64,000 nt of DNA from Oceanococcus atlanticus (GCF_002088235.1 NZ_AQQV01000003.1:558001-622000), one strand, 5' to 3'; positions 1 to 9,246 are shown, counted from the first letter of the stretch. Notes: generated by a model from the letters alone, not told the origin. Program-made: numbers and translations.

Positions 1-213
1 TTCGGCGATCAGGGCATCCTGACGTGCTGCATCCTGCTTAAAGGCGTCCTCGCGCTTGCGGTTTTCATCCGCATCACGCAGGCGCCCCTGACGCACCTCC
101 TGCAGCAGTTTGTCCATGGCCAGGGAATCCTGCCCCTGAGCCGCCAGCGGCGCGGAAAAAGCCACGGCACTCAGTGCGGCCGCAGCGACCATTGCAGTTT
201 TGAACGCATTCAT
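1..213 (-). CDS. TtpC-like MotA/TolQ/ExbB protein, N-terminal part (runs off window)
   Basis: The first 71 codons are present; the gene continues beyond the left edge. The product begins with a signal-peptide-like segment (MNAFKTAMVAAAALSAVAFS) and then a highly charged, coiled-coil-prone stretch rich in K, R, E and D. Genes that follow a DUF3450 gene in gammaproteobacterial TonB clusters usually encode an ExbB-family proton channel with a periplasmic N-terminal extension (TtpC of the Vibrio TonB2 system), which helps energise outer-membrane receptors. The start ATG overlaps the DUF3450 stop as ATGA, so the two are translationally coupled. The channel domain itself lies outside the window, so the family call rests on context and the N-terminus only. 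Confidence 0.6.
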   Translation of the reverse strand, partial: MNAFKTAMVAAAALSAVAFSAPLAAQGQDSLAMDKLLQEVRQGRLRDADENRKREDAFKQDAARQDALIAE

Positions 214-995
214 TGCGCCACCTCCGGCGCCGAAATCGGCAGCGTCACCATGTCGATAGAAGCCTGTTTGCGTGCCATGCGAATGCCGTTACGCACGCTG
301 TTGCGGTAGGTGCCCGCGTCAATCACGTCCCAGCGCTGGGCCTGATGATTCCAGGCGGCAGTGGTGGTGGTGTCTTTGGTTTGAGCGACCATCGCGATGC
401 GCCCAAAACGCAATACATCGACTTCCTGCGGCTGACCATCGATGTCGATGATGTCCTGATAGGCGTCGATCTTGCGGCCGTACTCGTTTTCCACCTGATA
501 GGCCTCGAGGACCTGGCGGAATTTTTCGGCGACATTGATATCCGCCTTGCTGATGGTTTCATCAATGAACGCCAGCCGTTCGCGGCGCTCCACTTCATGA
601 AACGGAAGATCCAGGTTGACGTAAGCCTCAAGGCTTTCGGCCATGCGCGTCACCAGCGGCAACATCTGCCGTTCGATCTTGGCGACCTGGGCGATGGACC
701 CGTCAAAACGTTCGATCAGCGCTTCCTGACCCTTGATCTGAGTCTCCAGCTGCTGGTTGTAATGCTCCAGGCCTTCAATCTGCTTGAGCAGGGCCCGGTA
801 GGTAATCAATTTGGCTTGCTGGGAATCGACCATGGCATCGATACGCGCTTGCGATTCGCGCGCCGAGTCCGCCTTGGTCATGCCCTCATCCACCACCTTG
901 TCCAGCGGGGCTGCGGCCATAACCGACGTGGACGCGCACAGGCCTATAGCCAGAAGCAGAGATGATTTTTGATGTCTGCTGAAGCGCTTCGCCAT
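210..995 (-). CDS. DUF3450 family periplasmic coiled-coil protein
   Basis: The product is 261 residues from the chosen start. It has a signal peptide (hydrophobic LLLAIGLCASTSVMAA) and then a long amphipathic helical region (about residues 30-130) with heptad-like L/I/E/Q spacing, followed by a globular part with the FGRIAMVAQTKD segment typical of DUF3450. The family is almost always encoded next to TtpC/ExbB/ExbD/TonB genes and is thought to assist a dedicated TonB energising complex in the periplasm; its biochemical role is not known. I chose the ATG at 995 because GAGGA sits about 8 bases upstream and the signal peptide begins there. Further in-frame starts lie upstream, to 1046. Confidence 0.85.
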   Translation of the reverse strand: MAKRFSRHQKSSLLLAIGLCASTSVMAAAPLDKVVDEGMTKADSARESQARIDAMVDSQQAKLITYRALLKQIEGLEHYNQQLETQIKGQEALIERFDGSIAQVAKIERQMLPLVTRMAESLEAYVNLDLPFHEVERRERLAFIDETISKADINVAEKFRQVLEAYQVENEYGRKIDAYQDIIDIDGQPQEVDVLRFGRIAMVAQTKDTTTTAAWNHQAQRWDVIDAGTYRNSVRNGIRMARKQASIDMVTLPISAPEVAQ

Positions 996-1095
996 CAGTC
1001 CATCCTCAAAAGTATTCATTGCAATCGGAAGAAGCGGCGACCTCATGCGGCCGCCGCCTCTCAGTTCAGAGGGCTCTTTCAGAACCCTTCAGGTC

Positions 1096-3699
1096 TCAGT
1101 CGACCGACACCGAATTCGGAATCGTCCAACCGTTCCACCAGGCATCAGCCACGTTGGTACCCGGCGCCACGGCACCGATGTAGTTGGTTTCGTCGAAGCT
1201 GAAGCCGGACCCGTTGGCCACTGCGGTGATGCTCGGCGCGCTAACCTGAGCTGCGGCACCGGTCACAACCAGGGCCTGATTCAGGTTCACGGCGTTGCTG
1301 ACGTAGTTGGTCTGGCTGTCAGCATCACGGTGGGTATAGAGGCCACCACTGCAATTGCCGAGGATGTTGACCAGGGTCACGTCGGAGAACGCATCGTTGG
1401 TGTCGTCACCATTGGTGTCTGCATCATCGATGCGGATGCAGCCTTCGTCCCACCCGGTCAGGGCAGTGTTGAAGATCGACACGGTCAGGGCGCCGCGCAG
1501 GCGCATGCCCGGCTCGTTGGCACTGACGGTGTTGCCGACCAGCAGGATGTTGGCCAGCGTGGCCTGGGTTTGCGGCACGTAGTCTTCATCCGAGCTGTTG
1601 GCCTCGATACCGCGCGGGTCATTGCTGCCCTGCGGCGTGGCGTTGTCGCTCTTGATCACGATGGCGTACTGGATGTTGCCCTTGTAGCCTTCATCGAAAT
1701 CGATGTCGTCATCGTCGTTGCCGGTCAGCACCAGGTGCTTGGCGTTCACCGTACCGCCGAACCATTCCACACCGTCATCCAGATTGTTGTGCACCTGGAT
1801 GTAGTCCAGCGACGTCATGTAGCCCACACCTTGCAGGGTCAGACCGTTGACTTCGTTGTTCGGACCCGCAACCAGGCCACCTTCAGCGATACGCACGTAG
1901 CGCAGCGAACCGCTGTTATCGGCCGGATCGTCACCGCCGTAGAAGGCCACGCCACCGCCGCCTTCACCGGCCACGTTGCAGTAGCTGTTGGCGCCATGAC
2001 AGTTGCCGGTGTTACCCGCGCCAAACTGCGGGGCAAAACCCTGCAGCACGACACCACCCCACTCACCCAGGCCGTCGAAATTCTCGTCCAGGCTGGAGAA
2101 GGTGATCGGGGCCGAGGCGGAACCGTTAGCGATCAGTTTGGAACCACGGGTCACCACCAGCACGCCGGTTTCGGTGCCTTTGACATCCACGCCCGGACGG
2201 ATCGTCAGGGTTACGCCGTCGGCTTTGATCTGATCAGCTTGGCTTTCGCTGTTGATCTCGACATTGCCATCGCCAACCTTGACCAGGCCGTTCAGAACCC
2301 AGGTGTAGCCGGCAACAAAGGTGTAGTCCTCGTCGATGGTGCCGGTCACTTCGCAGATCATGGTGCTGTCGTTGCAGCTCACGAAGCTGGCCGAAGCCGG
2401 CGCTTCATCCGCATCGCTGAGCGAACCCGGAATGGTCCAGCCAGCCCACCAGGCATCACCCATGGACGTGCCCGGCTCAACCGCACCGACATAGTCCGTG
2501 GTTTCGAAGGCAAAGCCCGAACCGTTGTCGACAGCCACGATGTTGGTCGCACTCGCCAGCGATGCGAAGCCTTCGTTGATGGCATAAGCATCGTCCAGGC
2601 TGATGGTCTGGCTGCCCACGCCACCGGCGGTGCTGTCGGCATCTTCGTGGGTGTAAAAGCCGCCAGCGCAGTCGCCGAAGACATTTTCCAGCGATACGTT
2701 GGAGAACTGATCCGCCACGTCGTCAGCATTGGTGTCGGCGTCATCGATACGGATGCAGCCTTTGTCCCAGCCAACCAGCGCCGTGTTGAAGATGGACGTC
2801 GTCAGCGCGCCACGCAGACGCATACCCGGCTCATTCGCGCTGACCGTGTTACCGATCAGCAGAATGTTGGCCAGGCTTGCGGTGGTCTGAGGCACGAAAT
2901 CTTCATCCGAGCTGTTGGCTTCGATGCCGCGCGGGTCATTGCTGCCCTGCGGTGCATCGTTGCTGCTCTTCTTGACGATGGCGAACTGAATGTTGCCCTT
3001 GTAGCCTTCGTCGTAGTCGATGTCGTCATCGTCGTTGCCGGTCAGCACCAGGTACTTGGCATTGACCGTGCCGCCGAACCATTCCACACCGTCATCCAGG
3101 TTGTTATGGACCTGAACGTATTCGATGGTCGTGGCATGGCCCACACCCTGCAGGGTCAGACCGTTGACTTCGTTGTTCGGGCCAGCCACCAGGCCACCCT
3201 CGGCGATACGCACGTAGCGAATGCTGCCGCTGTTATCAGCCGGGTACTTGCCGCCATAGAAGGCCACGTCCGAACCACCTTCACCAGCGACGTTACAGTA
3301 GTTGTTGTCGCCAAAGCAGTTGCCCGTGCCGCCAGCACCGAACTGCGGCGCAAAGCCCTGCAGCACGACGCCACCCCATTCACCCAGGCCGTCGAAACCA
3401 TCGTCGACGCTGCTGAAGGTGATCGGATTGGCCGCGGTGCCATTGGCAATCAAGCGGTTGCCGCGGGTCACGATCAAAACACCGGTTTCCAGTGCCTTAA
3501 CGTGCGTGCCCGCCGGGATGGTCAGTTCCACACCGTTGTTACGCAGGTCATTGGCCTGCGCATTGCTGGTGATTTCAACGTTGCCGTTGCCAACCTGGAC
3601 GAACCCGTCGAGGAACCAGTTGAAGTCCGTGCTCAGGGTGAAATCTTTGTCGATGGTGCCGGACAGCGTGGCATTGGTGCCGCTGCAGCTGACAAAGCT
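1096..3699 (-). repeat. Internal gene duplication (two ~1.29 kb units)
   Basis: The two halves of the large lipoprotein gene are direct copies at the DNA level. Copy 1 covers about 2425-3699 and copy 2 about 1096-2388. Long blocks are nearly identical, for example around 1840-1910 and 3150-3220 (encoding the VRIAEGGLVAGPNNEVNG region) and around 1600-1760 and 2910-3080. The copies differ mostly at third positions and in a few loops, indicating an older duplication kept under protein-level selection. Confidence 0.8.
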
Positions 3700-3861
3700 C
3701 TCATCACACACGGAATCGCCGGCGCCCGGCGTTGCAGTGGGTGTCGGGGTCGGAGTCGGCGTCGGATCGGAGCTGCCCCCGCCGCCGCCACCGCCGCCGC
3801 AACCAACCATCGCGGCTGCGGTCAGGCCCAATACTGCCAGGCCAGTTTTCTGAATCGTCAT
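1096..3861 (-). CDS. Large lipoprotein with two tandem ~430-residue beta-rich repeats
   Basis: This 921-residue product has a lipoprotein signal (MVGC, lipidated Cys21), a Gly run, a TPTPTPTP linker to about residue 46, and then two copies of one domain (about 55-480 and 492-921). Each copy contains the same landmarks in the same order: SFVSC, TETGVL/ALETGVL, ANPITFSS-like, GEWGGVVLQGFAPQFGAG, CNVAGEGG, YVRIAEGGLVAGPNNEVNG, GNDDDDID, NDPRGIEANSSDED, GMRLRGALT and a C-terminal WTIP. The NDDDDID acidic cluster could bind calcium, and the regular short strands suggest a beta-helix. It lies 37 bases downstream of a TonB receptor gene, so a surface substrate-capture role is inferred. No enzyme motif is recognised. 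The start has a good GAGAGGA ribosome site. Confidence 0.8.
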   Translation of the reverse strand: MTIQKTGLAVLGLTAAAMVGCGGGGGGGGSSDPTPTPTPTPTATPGAGDSVCDESFVSCSGTNATLSGTIDKDFTLSTDFNWFLDGFVQVGNGNVEITSNAQANDLRNNGVELTIPAGTHVKALETGVLIVTRGNRLIANGTAANPITFSSVDDGFDGLGEWGGVVLQGFAPQFGAGGTGNCFGDNNYCNVAGEGGSDVAFYGGKYPADNSGSIRYVRIAEGGLVAGPNNEVNGLTLQGVGHATTIEYVQVHNNLDDGVEWFGGTVNAKYLVLTGNDDDDIDYDEGYKGNIQFAIVKKSSNDAPQGSNDPRGIEANSSDEDFVPQTTASLANILLIGNTVSANEPGMRLRGALTTSIFNTALVGWDKGCIRIDDADTNADDVADQFSNVSLENVFGDCAGGFYTHEDADSTAGGVGSQTISLDDAYAINEGFASLASATNIVAVDNGSGFAFETTDYVGAVEPGTSMGDAWWAGWTIPGSLSDADEAPASASFVSCNDSTMICEVTGTIDEDYTFVAGYTWVLNGLVKVGDGNVEINSESQADQIKADGVTLTIRPGVDVKGTETGVLVVTRGSKLIANGSASAPITFSSLDENFDGLGEWGGVVLQGFAPQFGAGNTGNCHGANSYCNVAGEGGGGVAFYGGDDPADNSGSLRYVRIAEGGLVAGPNNEVNGLTLQGVGYMTSLDYIQVHNNLDDGVEWFGGTVNAKHLVLTGNDDDDIDFDEGYKGNIQYAIVIKSDNATPQGSNDPRGIEANSSDEDYVPQTQATLANILLVGNTVSANEPGMRLRGALTVSIFNTALTGWDEGCIRIDDADTNGDDTNDAFSDVTLVNILGNCSGGLYTHRDADSQTNYVSNAVNLNQALVVTGAAAQVSAPSITAVANGSGFSFDETNYIGAVAPGTNVADAWWNGWTIPNSVSVD

Positions 3862-3898
3862 GGGGTTTTCCTCTCCATTGAAACGTCAGGTGAAATGA

Positions 3899-6800
3899 TC
3901 AAAAGCTCAGCGAGTAACCCAAAGACAGGCTCATGCCTTTCTTGTAGGTCTCGATAACCCGCCCGCCCTGTGTGCGCTCGATCGGCTCGTCGAGCAGGTT
4001 TTTCAGCTTGAGGCTGAATTTGGAACCGTTGCGCAGGGTCTTTTCCGCGGTCACGTTGATGTCCAGGCGCCCGCTTTCCTTGATCGGCTCTTGAGGCGCA
4101 CGGGCGACCGCGTCGATGCGGTCGTCGAAGTAATTGGCCACGAAGGTCAGCTTGGCGTCCCAGGCGTAGTTGTCGTAAGCAACCTGCAGATTGGCCAGAA
4201 ACGGCGACTGGCCCTGAAGCTCGCGGCTGTCGCGGCCCTCGAGGCGCTGTCCGTCCTCATCCAGGCTGATTTCGGATTCGATCACCGCGATGTTGCCGCT
4301 GAGGTCGATGACGTGATCGATGCCATCGAGCACGCGGCTGCTGGCGTCAAGCTCAAAACCCTGCACAGTGGCGGATTCGCTGTTGCGGAAGGTCAATGCC
4401 GACACAGCCGAACCGGAGCCGTCGGACACGGCGCGTTCCAGCGGATCGCTGATGTCCTTGTAGAACACGGCCAAGGAAACACTGTTCTGATCGCCAAAGT
4501 AGTATTCGCCGCGCACGTCGAAATTGCTGATGTCCGAATCGCTGCAGTTGGGGCAGCCGATGTACTGGCGCCCTTCCTGGTCGAAGAATCGCGAGGCCGC
4601 CAGCTCGGTGATGTTTGGCCGCGACACGGTGCGGGCGAAACCACCACGCAGCTGCAAGGCATCACTGAACCGGTAAATCACCGACAAGCTCGGCAGGGTT
4701 TCGCTGGAGTCACGATCCGAACCGGCCGATACATCCTCATCGGAGGCATTCGGATAGTTAAGATCGATGCTGTAGTCCTCCATGCGCACACCGGTCACCA
4801 CGGTCAGGTCCGTGCCCAGATCCGTCTCAGCGGAGAGATAAACCGCGGTGGTGTCCTGGCTCGCTTCGTAACTGTCGGTGTCGGTGGTCTTGTTGGTGTT
4901 GAGGCGGTAAAGATCGGCCTCGAAATTTTCCGCAACCAGCAGTGTTTCCAGATCCTGTGAAGGGTCGAGATCATTGCCTGAGCGGGTCAACACGCCCAGG
5001 CGAATCAGTTCGTTGTCGCGGTCACGTGTGTTGCTCAGCACACCGAATTTGAGGTTGGTGAACAACCAGTCGTTGATCTGCAGCGGCATCTCGTAGTCGA
5101 GGCCCAGGTCAAGACCATCTTCGGTCAGGTCCGAATAGCTGCGCTCCAGCGTGGAGGCGATAAAAACATTGTTGCGATACTGATATTCGCGCCGATCTGG
5201 CGAAAGACGATTGGTCTGACTCAAGCCGGCACGCAGACGCAGCTCATGATTGCCGAACAAGCTGATGCTGCCGTCAATCTGCTGCCCCAGAAACTGACGT
5301 TCCACCCACTCCAGTACGGTCAGCGTTTCATCAACTTCGTCTTTCTTGTTGAAACCGACTTCGTAGGTGGCACGGTCTTCCGAGTCACGCAAGATGATGG
5401 TCTTGCTCAGCACATCCCAACCGTTGTCCGACACCCAGCCGGCGACCAGATACCCGTTGAGGCTGACGGCGAAGCTGTCCCAGTCATAGGTGCCGACAGC
5501 ATCGGTGTCATTGAAGCTTGCCTCCTGCCGTGAGGCGTAGCCCTGGTCGTAGGTCAGCGACGAGTAAAACGCGAAATCACCGGTTTCACGCTCGTAGCGC
5601 CGTCCCAGTTTGGCGGCCAGCCCAAAATCCGGGCCTGCCGATTCACGTGTGGTGTTGTAGATATTGGGCAACTGACCAGCCAGTGCGGCGCCCTCTTCCT
5701 GTGAAATACAGTTGGACTGGCCTTCGAACTGACAGATGCTGAAACGGAAGTTGCCATTGGACAGATTGGAACGAATGCCACCCGGCAATTCGCGCAGGCC
5801 ATCGTCCATACCCAAGATGTCGCCGTCGCTGCCTTCGTAGCTGAGCAGATCTTCTCCGGTGGCACCATCGACAAAGCCAAGCGACACGGACAGGCCAAAC
5901 TCGTTTTCTTCTGGCAGATCACGCGAGGTCATGCGAATGATCCCGCCGGTGGTGTCGCCAGGCAGATCAGCGGTAAAGCTTTTCTGAATTTCGATCCCGC
6001 CGAGGATTTCAGCCGGAAACAGATCCAGCTGCACATCGCGGCGGAACGGATCCGTACTTGGCATCAGGCTGCCGTTCAAGGTGCTGGATATGTAGCGCCC
6101 GTCGAGTCCGCGCACATTGGCATACTTGCCGCCCGTCACCGCCACACCGACGATACGTTTGAGCGCCGCAGCCACATCCGAGTCGCCAAAACGCAGCAGA
6201 TCATCAATGCTGATCGCGTCGGTGATAGCGACGGAGAACTTTTCCAGGTCCGCTGTATCTTCACCCGGCTTGTAGGCGCCCATGACCATGACTTCCTCCA
6301 CATCGGAGAAGTCCATGTCCGAGCCCACCTCATCAGTGGCTGAGAGCGGCCGAAGCATCATGATATTGGCCGCAATGCCGATATTGGCCACGACGCGCAA
6401 ACCGTCTTTGCTGACGGTATTGAAGTCCGGGTGGCTGATTTCCAGGCTGTGAATGCCGCGCGGCAATTCCAGCGAGTAGCTGCCGTCGGGTTTGGAGCGA
6501 ACCTGTGCACCGCTTTGCGGTGCGCGAATCACTGCATCAGCAATGGGCCGATCGTCCATGTCGGCAACCAGCCCTACAATACGCCCTGTCGGACCGCCAG
6601 GCTCCGCACTGTCAAAGGTAGCGATGGTGATCGCAGGAGCGCTTTGAAAATCGCTGAAGGTCAGGCTGATCTCAGCGCTCTCGCCCTGCTCGACAATGAA
6701 CTCATAGGTCGCAAGCTCTGCAGCATCGCGCAACGCGCGCAGAGTGTGCGACCCCGAATCCAACGCCGTGCTGACTTGGCCCTGCGTGCCAGTGCGCCCG

Positions 6801-6943
6801 ATGCGGCGACCGTCCAGTTCCATATCCAGCCCCTGAAAAGGGCGGCTTTCCAGAAACGTGTGCACCAGCAATTCCTGCGCAGACGCAAGCTGCCCCAGGG
6901 TGAGGCCCGCCGCTAACATCAGGAACCGGAAATTCAATCTCAT
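3899..6943 (-). CDS. TonB-dependent outer-membrane receptor with carboxypeptidase-like regulatory N-domain
   Basis: The 1014-residue protein has a signal peptide (MRLNFRFLMLAAGLTLGQLASA), a carboxypeptidase-regulatory-like Ig domain (around residues 95-185; GRIVGLVADMDDRPIADAVI and DGSYSLELPRG), a plug domain (around 225-345; VRGLDGRYISSTLNGSLMPS and IEIQKSFTADLPGDTTGG), and a long beta-barrel ending in the aromatic signature GMSLSLGYSLSF. It should form a gated barrel that imports a ligand using TonB energy. Downstream genes encode the duplicated lipoprotein, DUF3450 and a TtpC-like protein, giving one co-directional module. A Pho-box-like promoter lies about 110 bases upstream. The substrate cannot be read from the sequence. 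Confidence 0.92.
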   Translation of the reverse strand: MRLNFRFLMLAAGLTLGQLASAQELLVHTFLESRPFQGLDMELDGRRIGRTGTQGQVSTALDSGSHTLRALRDAAELATYEFIVEQGESAEISLTFSDFQSAPAITIATFDSAEPGGPTGRIVGLVADMDDRPIADAVIRAPQSGAQVRSKPDGSYSLELPRGIHSLEISHPDFNTVSKDGLRVVANIGIAANIMMLRPLSATDEVGSDMDFSDVEEVMVMGAYKPGEDTADLEKFSVAITDAISIDDLLRFGDSDVAAALKRIVGVAVTGGKYANVRGLDGRYISSTLNGSLMPSTDPFRRDVQLDLFPAEILGGIEIQKSFTADLPGDTTGGIIRMTSRDLPEENEFGLSVSLGFVDGATGEDLLSYEGSDGDILGMDDGLRELPGGIRSNLSNGNFRFSICQFEGQSNCISQEEGAALAGQLPNIYNTTRESAGPDFGLAAKLGRRYERETGDFAFYSSLTYDQGYASRQEASFNDTDAVGTYDWDSFAVSLNGYLVAGWVSDNGWDVLSKTIILRDSEDRATYEVGFNKKDEVDETLTVLEWVERQFLGQQIDGSISLFGNHELRLRAGLSQTNRLSPDRREYQYRNNVFIASTLERSYSDLTEDGLDLGLDYEMPLQINDWLFTNLKFGVLSNTRDRDNELIRLGVLTRSGNDLDPSQDLETLLVAENFEADLYRLNTNKTTDTDSYEASQDTTAVYLSAETDLGTDLTVVTGVRMEDYSIDLNYPNASDEDVSAGSDRDSSETLPSLSVIYRFSDALQLRGGFARTVSRPNITELAASRFFDQEGRQYIGCPNCSDSDISNFDVRGEYYFGDQNSVSLAVFYKDISDPLERAVSDGSGSAVSALTFRNSESATVQGFELDASSRVLDGIDHVIDLSGNIAVIESEISLDEDGQRLEGRDSRELQGQSPFLANLQVAYDNYAWDAKLTFVANYFDDRIDAVARAPQEPIKESGRLDINVTAEKTLRNGSKFSLKLKNLLDEPIERTQGGRVIETYKKGMSLSLGYSLSF

Positions 6944-7039
6944 ACCTTGCGCTTTGATGCAGATAAGCGCGTGCTGCGCCTCACTGCCGATTGGAAAATC
7001 TGCGGGTGAAAAACGTCACCCGATCTCAAGGCGCGGCAC

Positions 7040-7071
7040 ATTATCGGAGCGATATGACAAACCCGTGACAG
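7040..7071 (-). promoter_or_regulatory. Putative Pho box with -10 element driving the TonB receptor module
   Basis: On the minus strand, 7071-7054 reads CTGTCACGGGTTTGTCAT: two 7-mers (CTGTCAC and TTGTCAT) separated by 4 bases. Each matches the PhoB half-site CTGTCAT at 6 of 7 positions. Eight bases further on is GATAAT (7045-7040), close to a sigma70 -10. PhoB-activated promoters place the Pho box where the -35 would be, with a similar gap to the -10. The receptor ATG follows about 96 bases later. The match was found by eye and was not scored against a matrix. Confidence 0.55.
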
Positions 7072-7157
7072 CTACAAACGCCGGGGAATCAAGGCGTCAT
7101 CGAAATGTTGCAAAGCGCAGTTAGGCTTGATCGCTTGCCCGTAACACAGTCATCACG

Positions 7158-8210
7158 ATGATCGTCATCAATGAATTGAGAACGTTGGAGACGCTGATCG
7201 AGCGCCATCGCGGCGCCCTTGGATCACGTTTGCGCACCTCGGTCCCGGTGGTTGTGGGCCCGGGCGAGGGCTATGCGGTGCATGTGATCGAGTTGGGCAG
7301 CCAGGCACCTGAGGCACCCGCCGTTGGTTTTTTTGGCGGCATCCATGGCAACGAACGCATCGGCAGTGATGTCGTGCTGGCTTTTTTACACAGCGTGCTT
7401 GAAGCCATGCAGTGGGATGAGAGCCTGCAGCATCTGCTGGACACCACGCGGCTGGTGTTCATGCCACTGATCAATCCCACCGGTATGGCACGCAACCGGC
7501 GAGCCACCGGCGCGGGTATCGATCTGATGAGAAATGCCCCGGTGGAGAGCGCTCACGCCCACTGGCTACTGGGTGGGCAACGCATCACCCGTTACCTGTC
7601 GTGGTATCGCGGCCGGCGCGGTGAACTGGCACCGGAAAACCGAGCCGTGCTCAGTACTGTGCGCGAAAAGCTGATGAACGCCCCGCTGAGCATCGCGCTG
7701 GATTGCCACTCCGGCTTCGGTATCCGCAACTACATCTGGTTTCCCTATGCACATAGCCGGGTTCCGATTCCGCACCTGGCCGAGATCTATGCCCTGCGCA
7801 AGCTGTTTCGTCGCACCTACCCCAACCATGTGACCTACCGCATCGAACCACAATGCCGGCACTACATGACGCACGGCGATATTTGGGATGCCTTGTATAT
7901 GGAGAGCCTGGCCACTCCAGAACGCGTGTTTCTTCCACTCACGCTGGAAATGGGCTCGTGGCTTTGGGTCAAGAAGAATCCGCGCCAGCTATTCACCCGA
8001 CTGGGCTTGTTCAATCCTTTAGTGCCGCACCGTAAACGGCGCATTTTGCGCCAGCATCTACTCTGGTTCGACTTCCTAACCCGCGCAGTTCACGCGCATC
8101 GGCGCTGGGTGCCAGACTCAAGCACACGGCCGTTTCTGGCTGGCGAAGCTTGGGCTTACTGGGGTCATCACTATCAGGGTGATCGCGACCCACTGCGCGT
8201 TCACGGATAA
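7158..8210 (+). CDS. M14-type (succinylglutamate desuccinylase/carboxypeptidase-like) zinc hydrolase
   Basis: The 350-residue protein shows the zinc-site pattern of the M14 carboxypeptidase / aspartoacylase fold: GGIHGNER supplies His and Glu, DCHSGFG supplies the third ligand, and LTLEMGSW carries the likely catalytic Glu. The RNRRATGAGIDLMRN stretch resembles the substrate-carboxylate binding segment (NxRxxxxxxDLNR) of the family. No signal peptide is visible, so it probably acts in the cytoplasm on a peptide or acyl-amino-acid. It is divergent from the TonB receptor (214-base spacer) and followed by tRNA-Pro. The exact substrate is unknown. Confidence 0.8.
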   Translation: MIVINELRTLETLIERHRGALGSRLRTSVPVVVGPGEGYAVHVIELGSQAPEAPAVGFFGGIHGNERIGSDVVLAFLHSVLEAMQWDESLQHLLDTTRLVFMPLINPTGMARNRRATGAGIDLMRNAPVESAHAHWLLGGQRITRYLSWYRGRRGELAPENRAVLSTVREKLMNAPLSIALDCHSGFGIRNYIWFPYAHSRVPIPHLAEIYALRKLFRRTYPNHVTYRIEPQCRHYMTHGDIWDALYMESLATPERVFLPLTLEMGSWLWVKKNPRQLFTRLGLFNPLVPHRKRRILRQHLLWFDFLTRAVHAHRRWVPDSSTRPFLAGEAWAYWGHHYQGDRDPLRVHG

Positions 8211-8253
8211 AAATTGCCGGCCAGTACCGGTTCGGCGTACCATTCGCGGCCGT

Positions 8254-8330
8254 CGGGGCGTAGCGCAGCCTGGTAGCGCATCTGCTTTGGGAGCAGAGGG
8301 TCGGGGGTTCAAATCCCTCCGCCCCGACCA
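8254..8330 (+). tRNA. tRNA-Pro (anticodon TGG)
   Basis: This is a complete 77-base cloverleaf with an encoded CCA. The acceptor arms are CGGGGCG (8254-8260) and CGCCCCG (8320-8326). The anticodon stem TCTGC/GCAGA (8281-8285/8293-8297) holds the loop TTTGGGA with anticodon TGG at 8288-8290. The T arm carries GGTTCAAAT. It reads all or most CCN proline codons (CCA best). It sits between the M14-like gene and folD. Confidence 0.97.
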
Positions 8331-8362
8331 TTTCTATTCTTGTTGCCACGATTGCGCCCGCC

Positions 8363-9217
8363 ATGACCGCCCAGATACTTGACGGCAAAGCCATCTCCGC
8401 GGACATCCGCGCCGATCTTACGCAGCAGGTCGCGAGTCTCACCGCGCAGGGCCAACGCGCGCCATGCCTGGCGGTGGTACTTGTCGGCGATGATCCCGCC
8501 TCACATGTTTATGTGCGCAACAAGGAACGGGCGTGCGAGCAGATCGGTATTCGCTCCCTGCCCCACCGGCTGGATAGCGCGACCGCCGAAACCGATCTGA
8601 TCGAGCTGATCGACACGCTCAACGAGGCCGAGGATGTTGACGGCATTCTGGTCCAGCTGCCGCTGCCTGCGCACATCGACGCCGACCGCATTCTGGGTCG
8701 CATCAGCCCGGCCAAGGACGTTGACGGTTTTCATCCGTCCAACATCGGGCGCCTGCTGCAGCGTCGCCCGGGCCTGCGTCCGTGCACGCCCTACGGCGTG
8801 ATCAAGATGCTTGAGCGCACCAACACCGCCGTGGCCGGCAAACGTGCCGTGGTGGTCGGTGCCTCCAACATCGTGGGTCGCCCGATGGCCATGGAATTGC
8901 TGCTGGCCAACGCCACCGTCACCATCTGCAACAGCAAGACCCGCGATCTGGCTGAAGAAGTCGGTCGCGCCGAGATTGTGGTGGCCGGCATCGGCAAGCC
9001 CGAATTTGTGCGCGGCGACTGGATCGCCGAAGGCGCGGTGGTCATCGACGTGGGCATCAATCGCCTGGATGATGGTCGTCTGGTCGGTGACGTTGAGTTC
9101 GAAGCCGCTGCACAGCGCGCCTCGTGGATCACTCCGGTTCCCGGTGGCGTCGGCCCCATGACCATTGCCATGCTGATGCACAACACGGTCGAAGCCTACC
9201 GCGCACGTCAGGTTTAG
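8363..9217 (+). CDS. folD: Bifunctional methylenetetrahydrofolate dehydrogenase / methenyltetrahydrofolate cyclohydrolase
   Basis: The product is 284 residues, the usual FolD length. It oxidises 5,10-methylene-THF to methenyl-THF with NADP and hydrolyses that to 10-formyl-THF in the cytosol, supplying one-carbon units for purines and formyl-Met-tRNA. Visible motifs are YVRNKERA (catalytic Lys), [18 protein letters not shown], the nucleotide-binding [11 protein letters not shown], and [12 protein letters not shown] near the C-terminus. It starts 32 bases after tRNA-Pro and converges on cysS, with a GC-rich hairpin between them. Confidence 0.98.
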   Translation: MTAQILDGKAISADIRADLTQQVASLTAQGQRAPCLAVVLVGDDPASHVYVRNKERACEQIGIRSLPHRLDSATAETDLIELIDTLNEAEDVDGILVQLPLPAHIDADRILGRISPAKDVDGFHPSNIGRLLQRRPGLRPCTPYGVIKMLERTNTAVAGKRAVVVGASNIVGRPMAMELLLANATVTICNSKTRDLAEEVGRAEIVVAGIGKPEFVRGDWIAEGAVVIDVGINRLDDGRLVGDVEFEAAAQRASWITPVPGGVGPMTIAMLMHNTVEAYRARQV

Positions 9218-9218
9218 T

Positions 9219-9240
9219 AGGCGGCGCTTACACGCCGCCT
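9219..9240. terminator. GC-rich hairpin between folD and cysS
   Basis: AGGCGGCG (9219-9226) pairs perfectly with CGCCGCCT (9233-9240) around a CTTACA loop, just past the folD stop and before the cysS stop. Neither strand has a T run after it, so this is a terminator-like stem that could serve both converging genes, not a classic intrinsic terminator. Confidence 0.5.
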
Positions 9241-9246
9241 GCGAGC

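Noticed and set aside
1045-3957. 970-codon open frame on the plus strand opposite the duplicated lipoprotein
   Set aside because: It mirrors the repeat of the real gene, lacks a signal or known motif, and the minus frame has lipobox, ribosome site and operon fit. High GC keeps antisense frames open.
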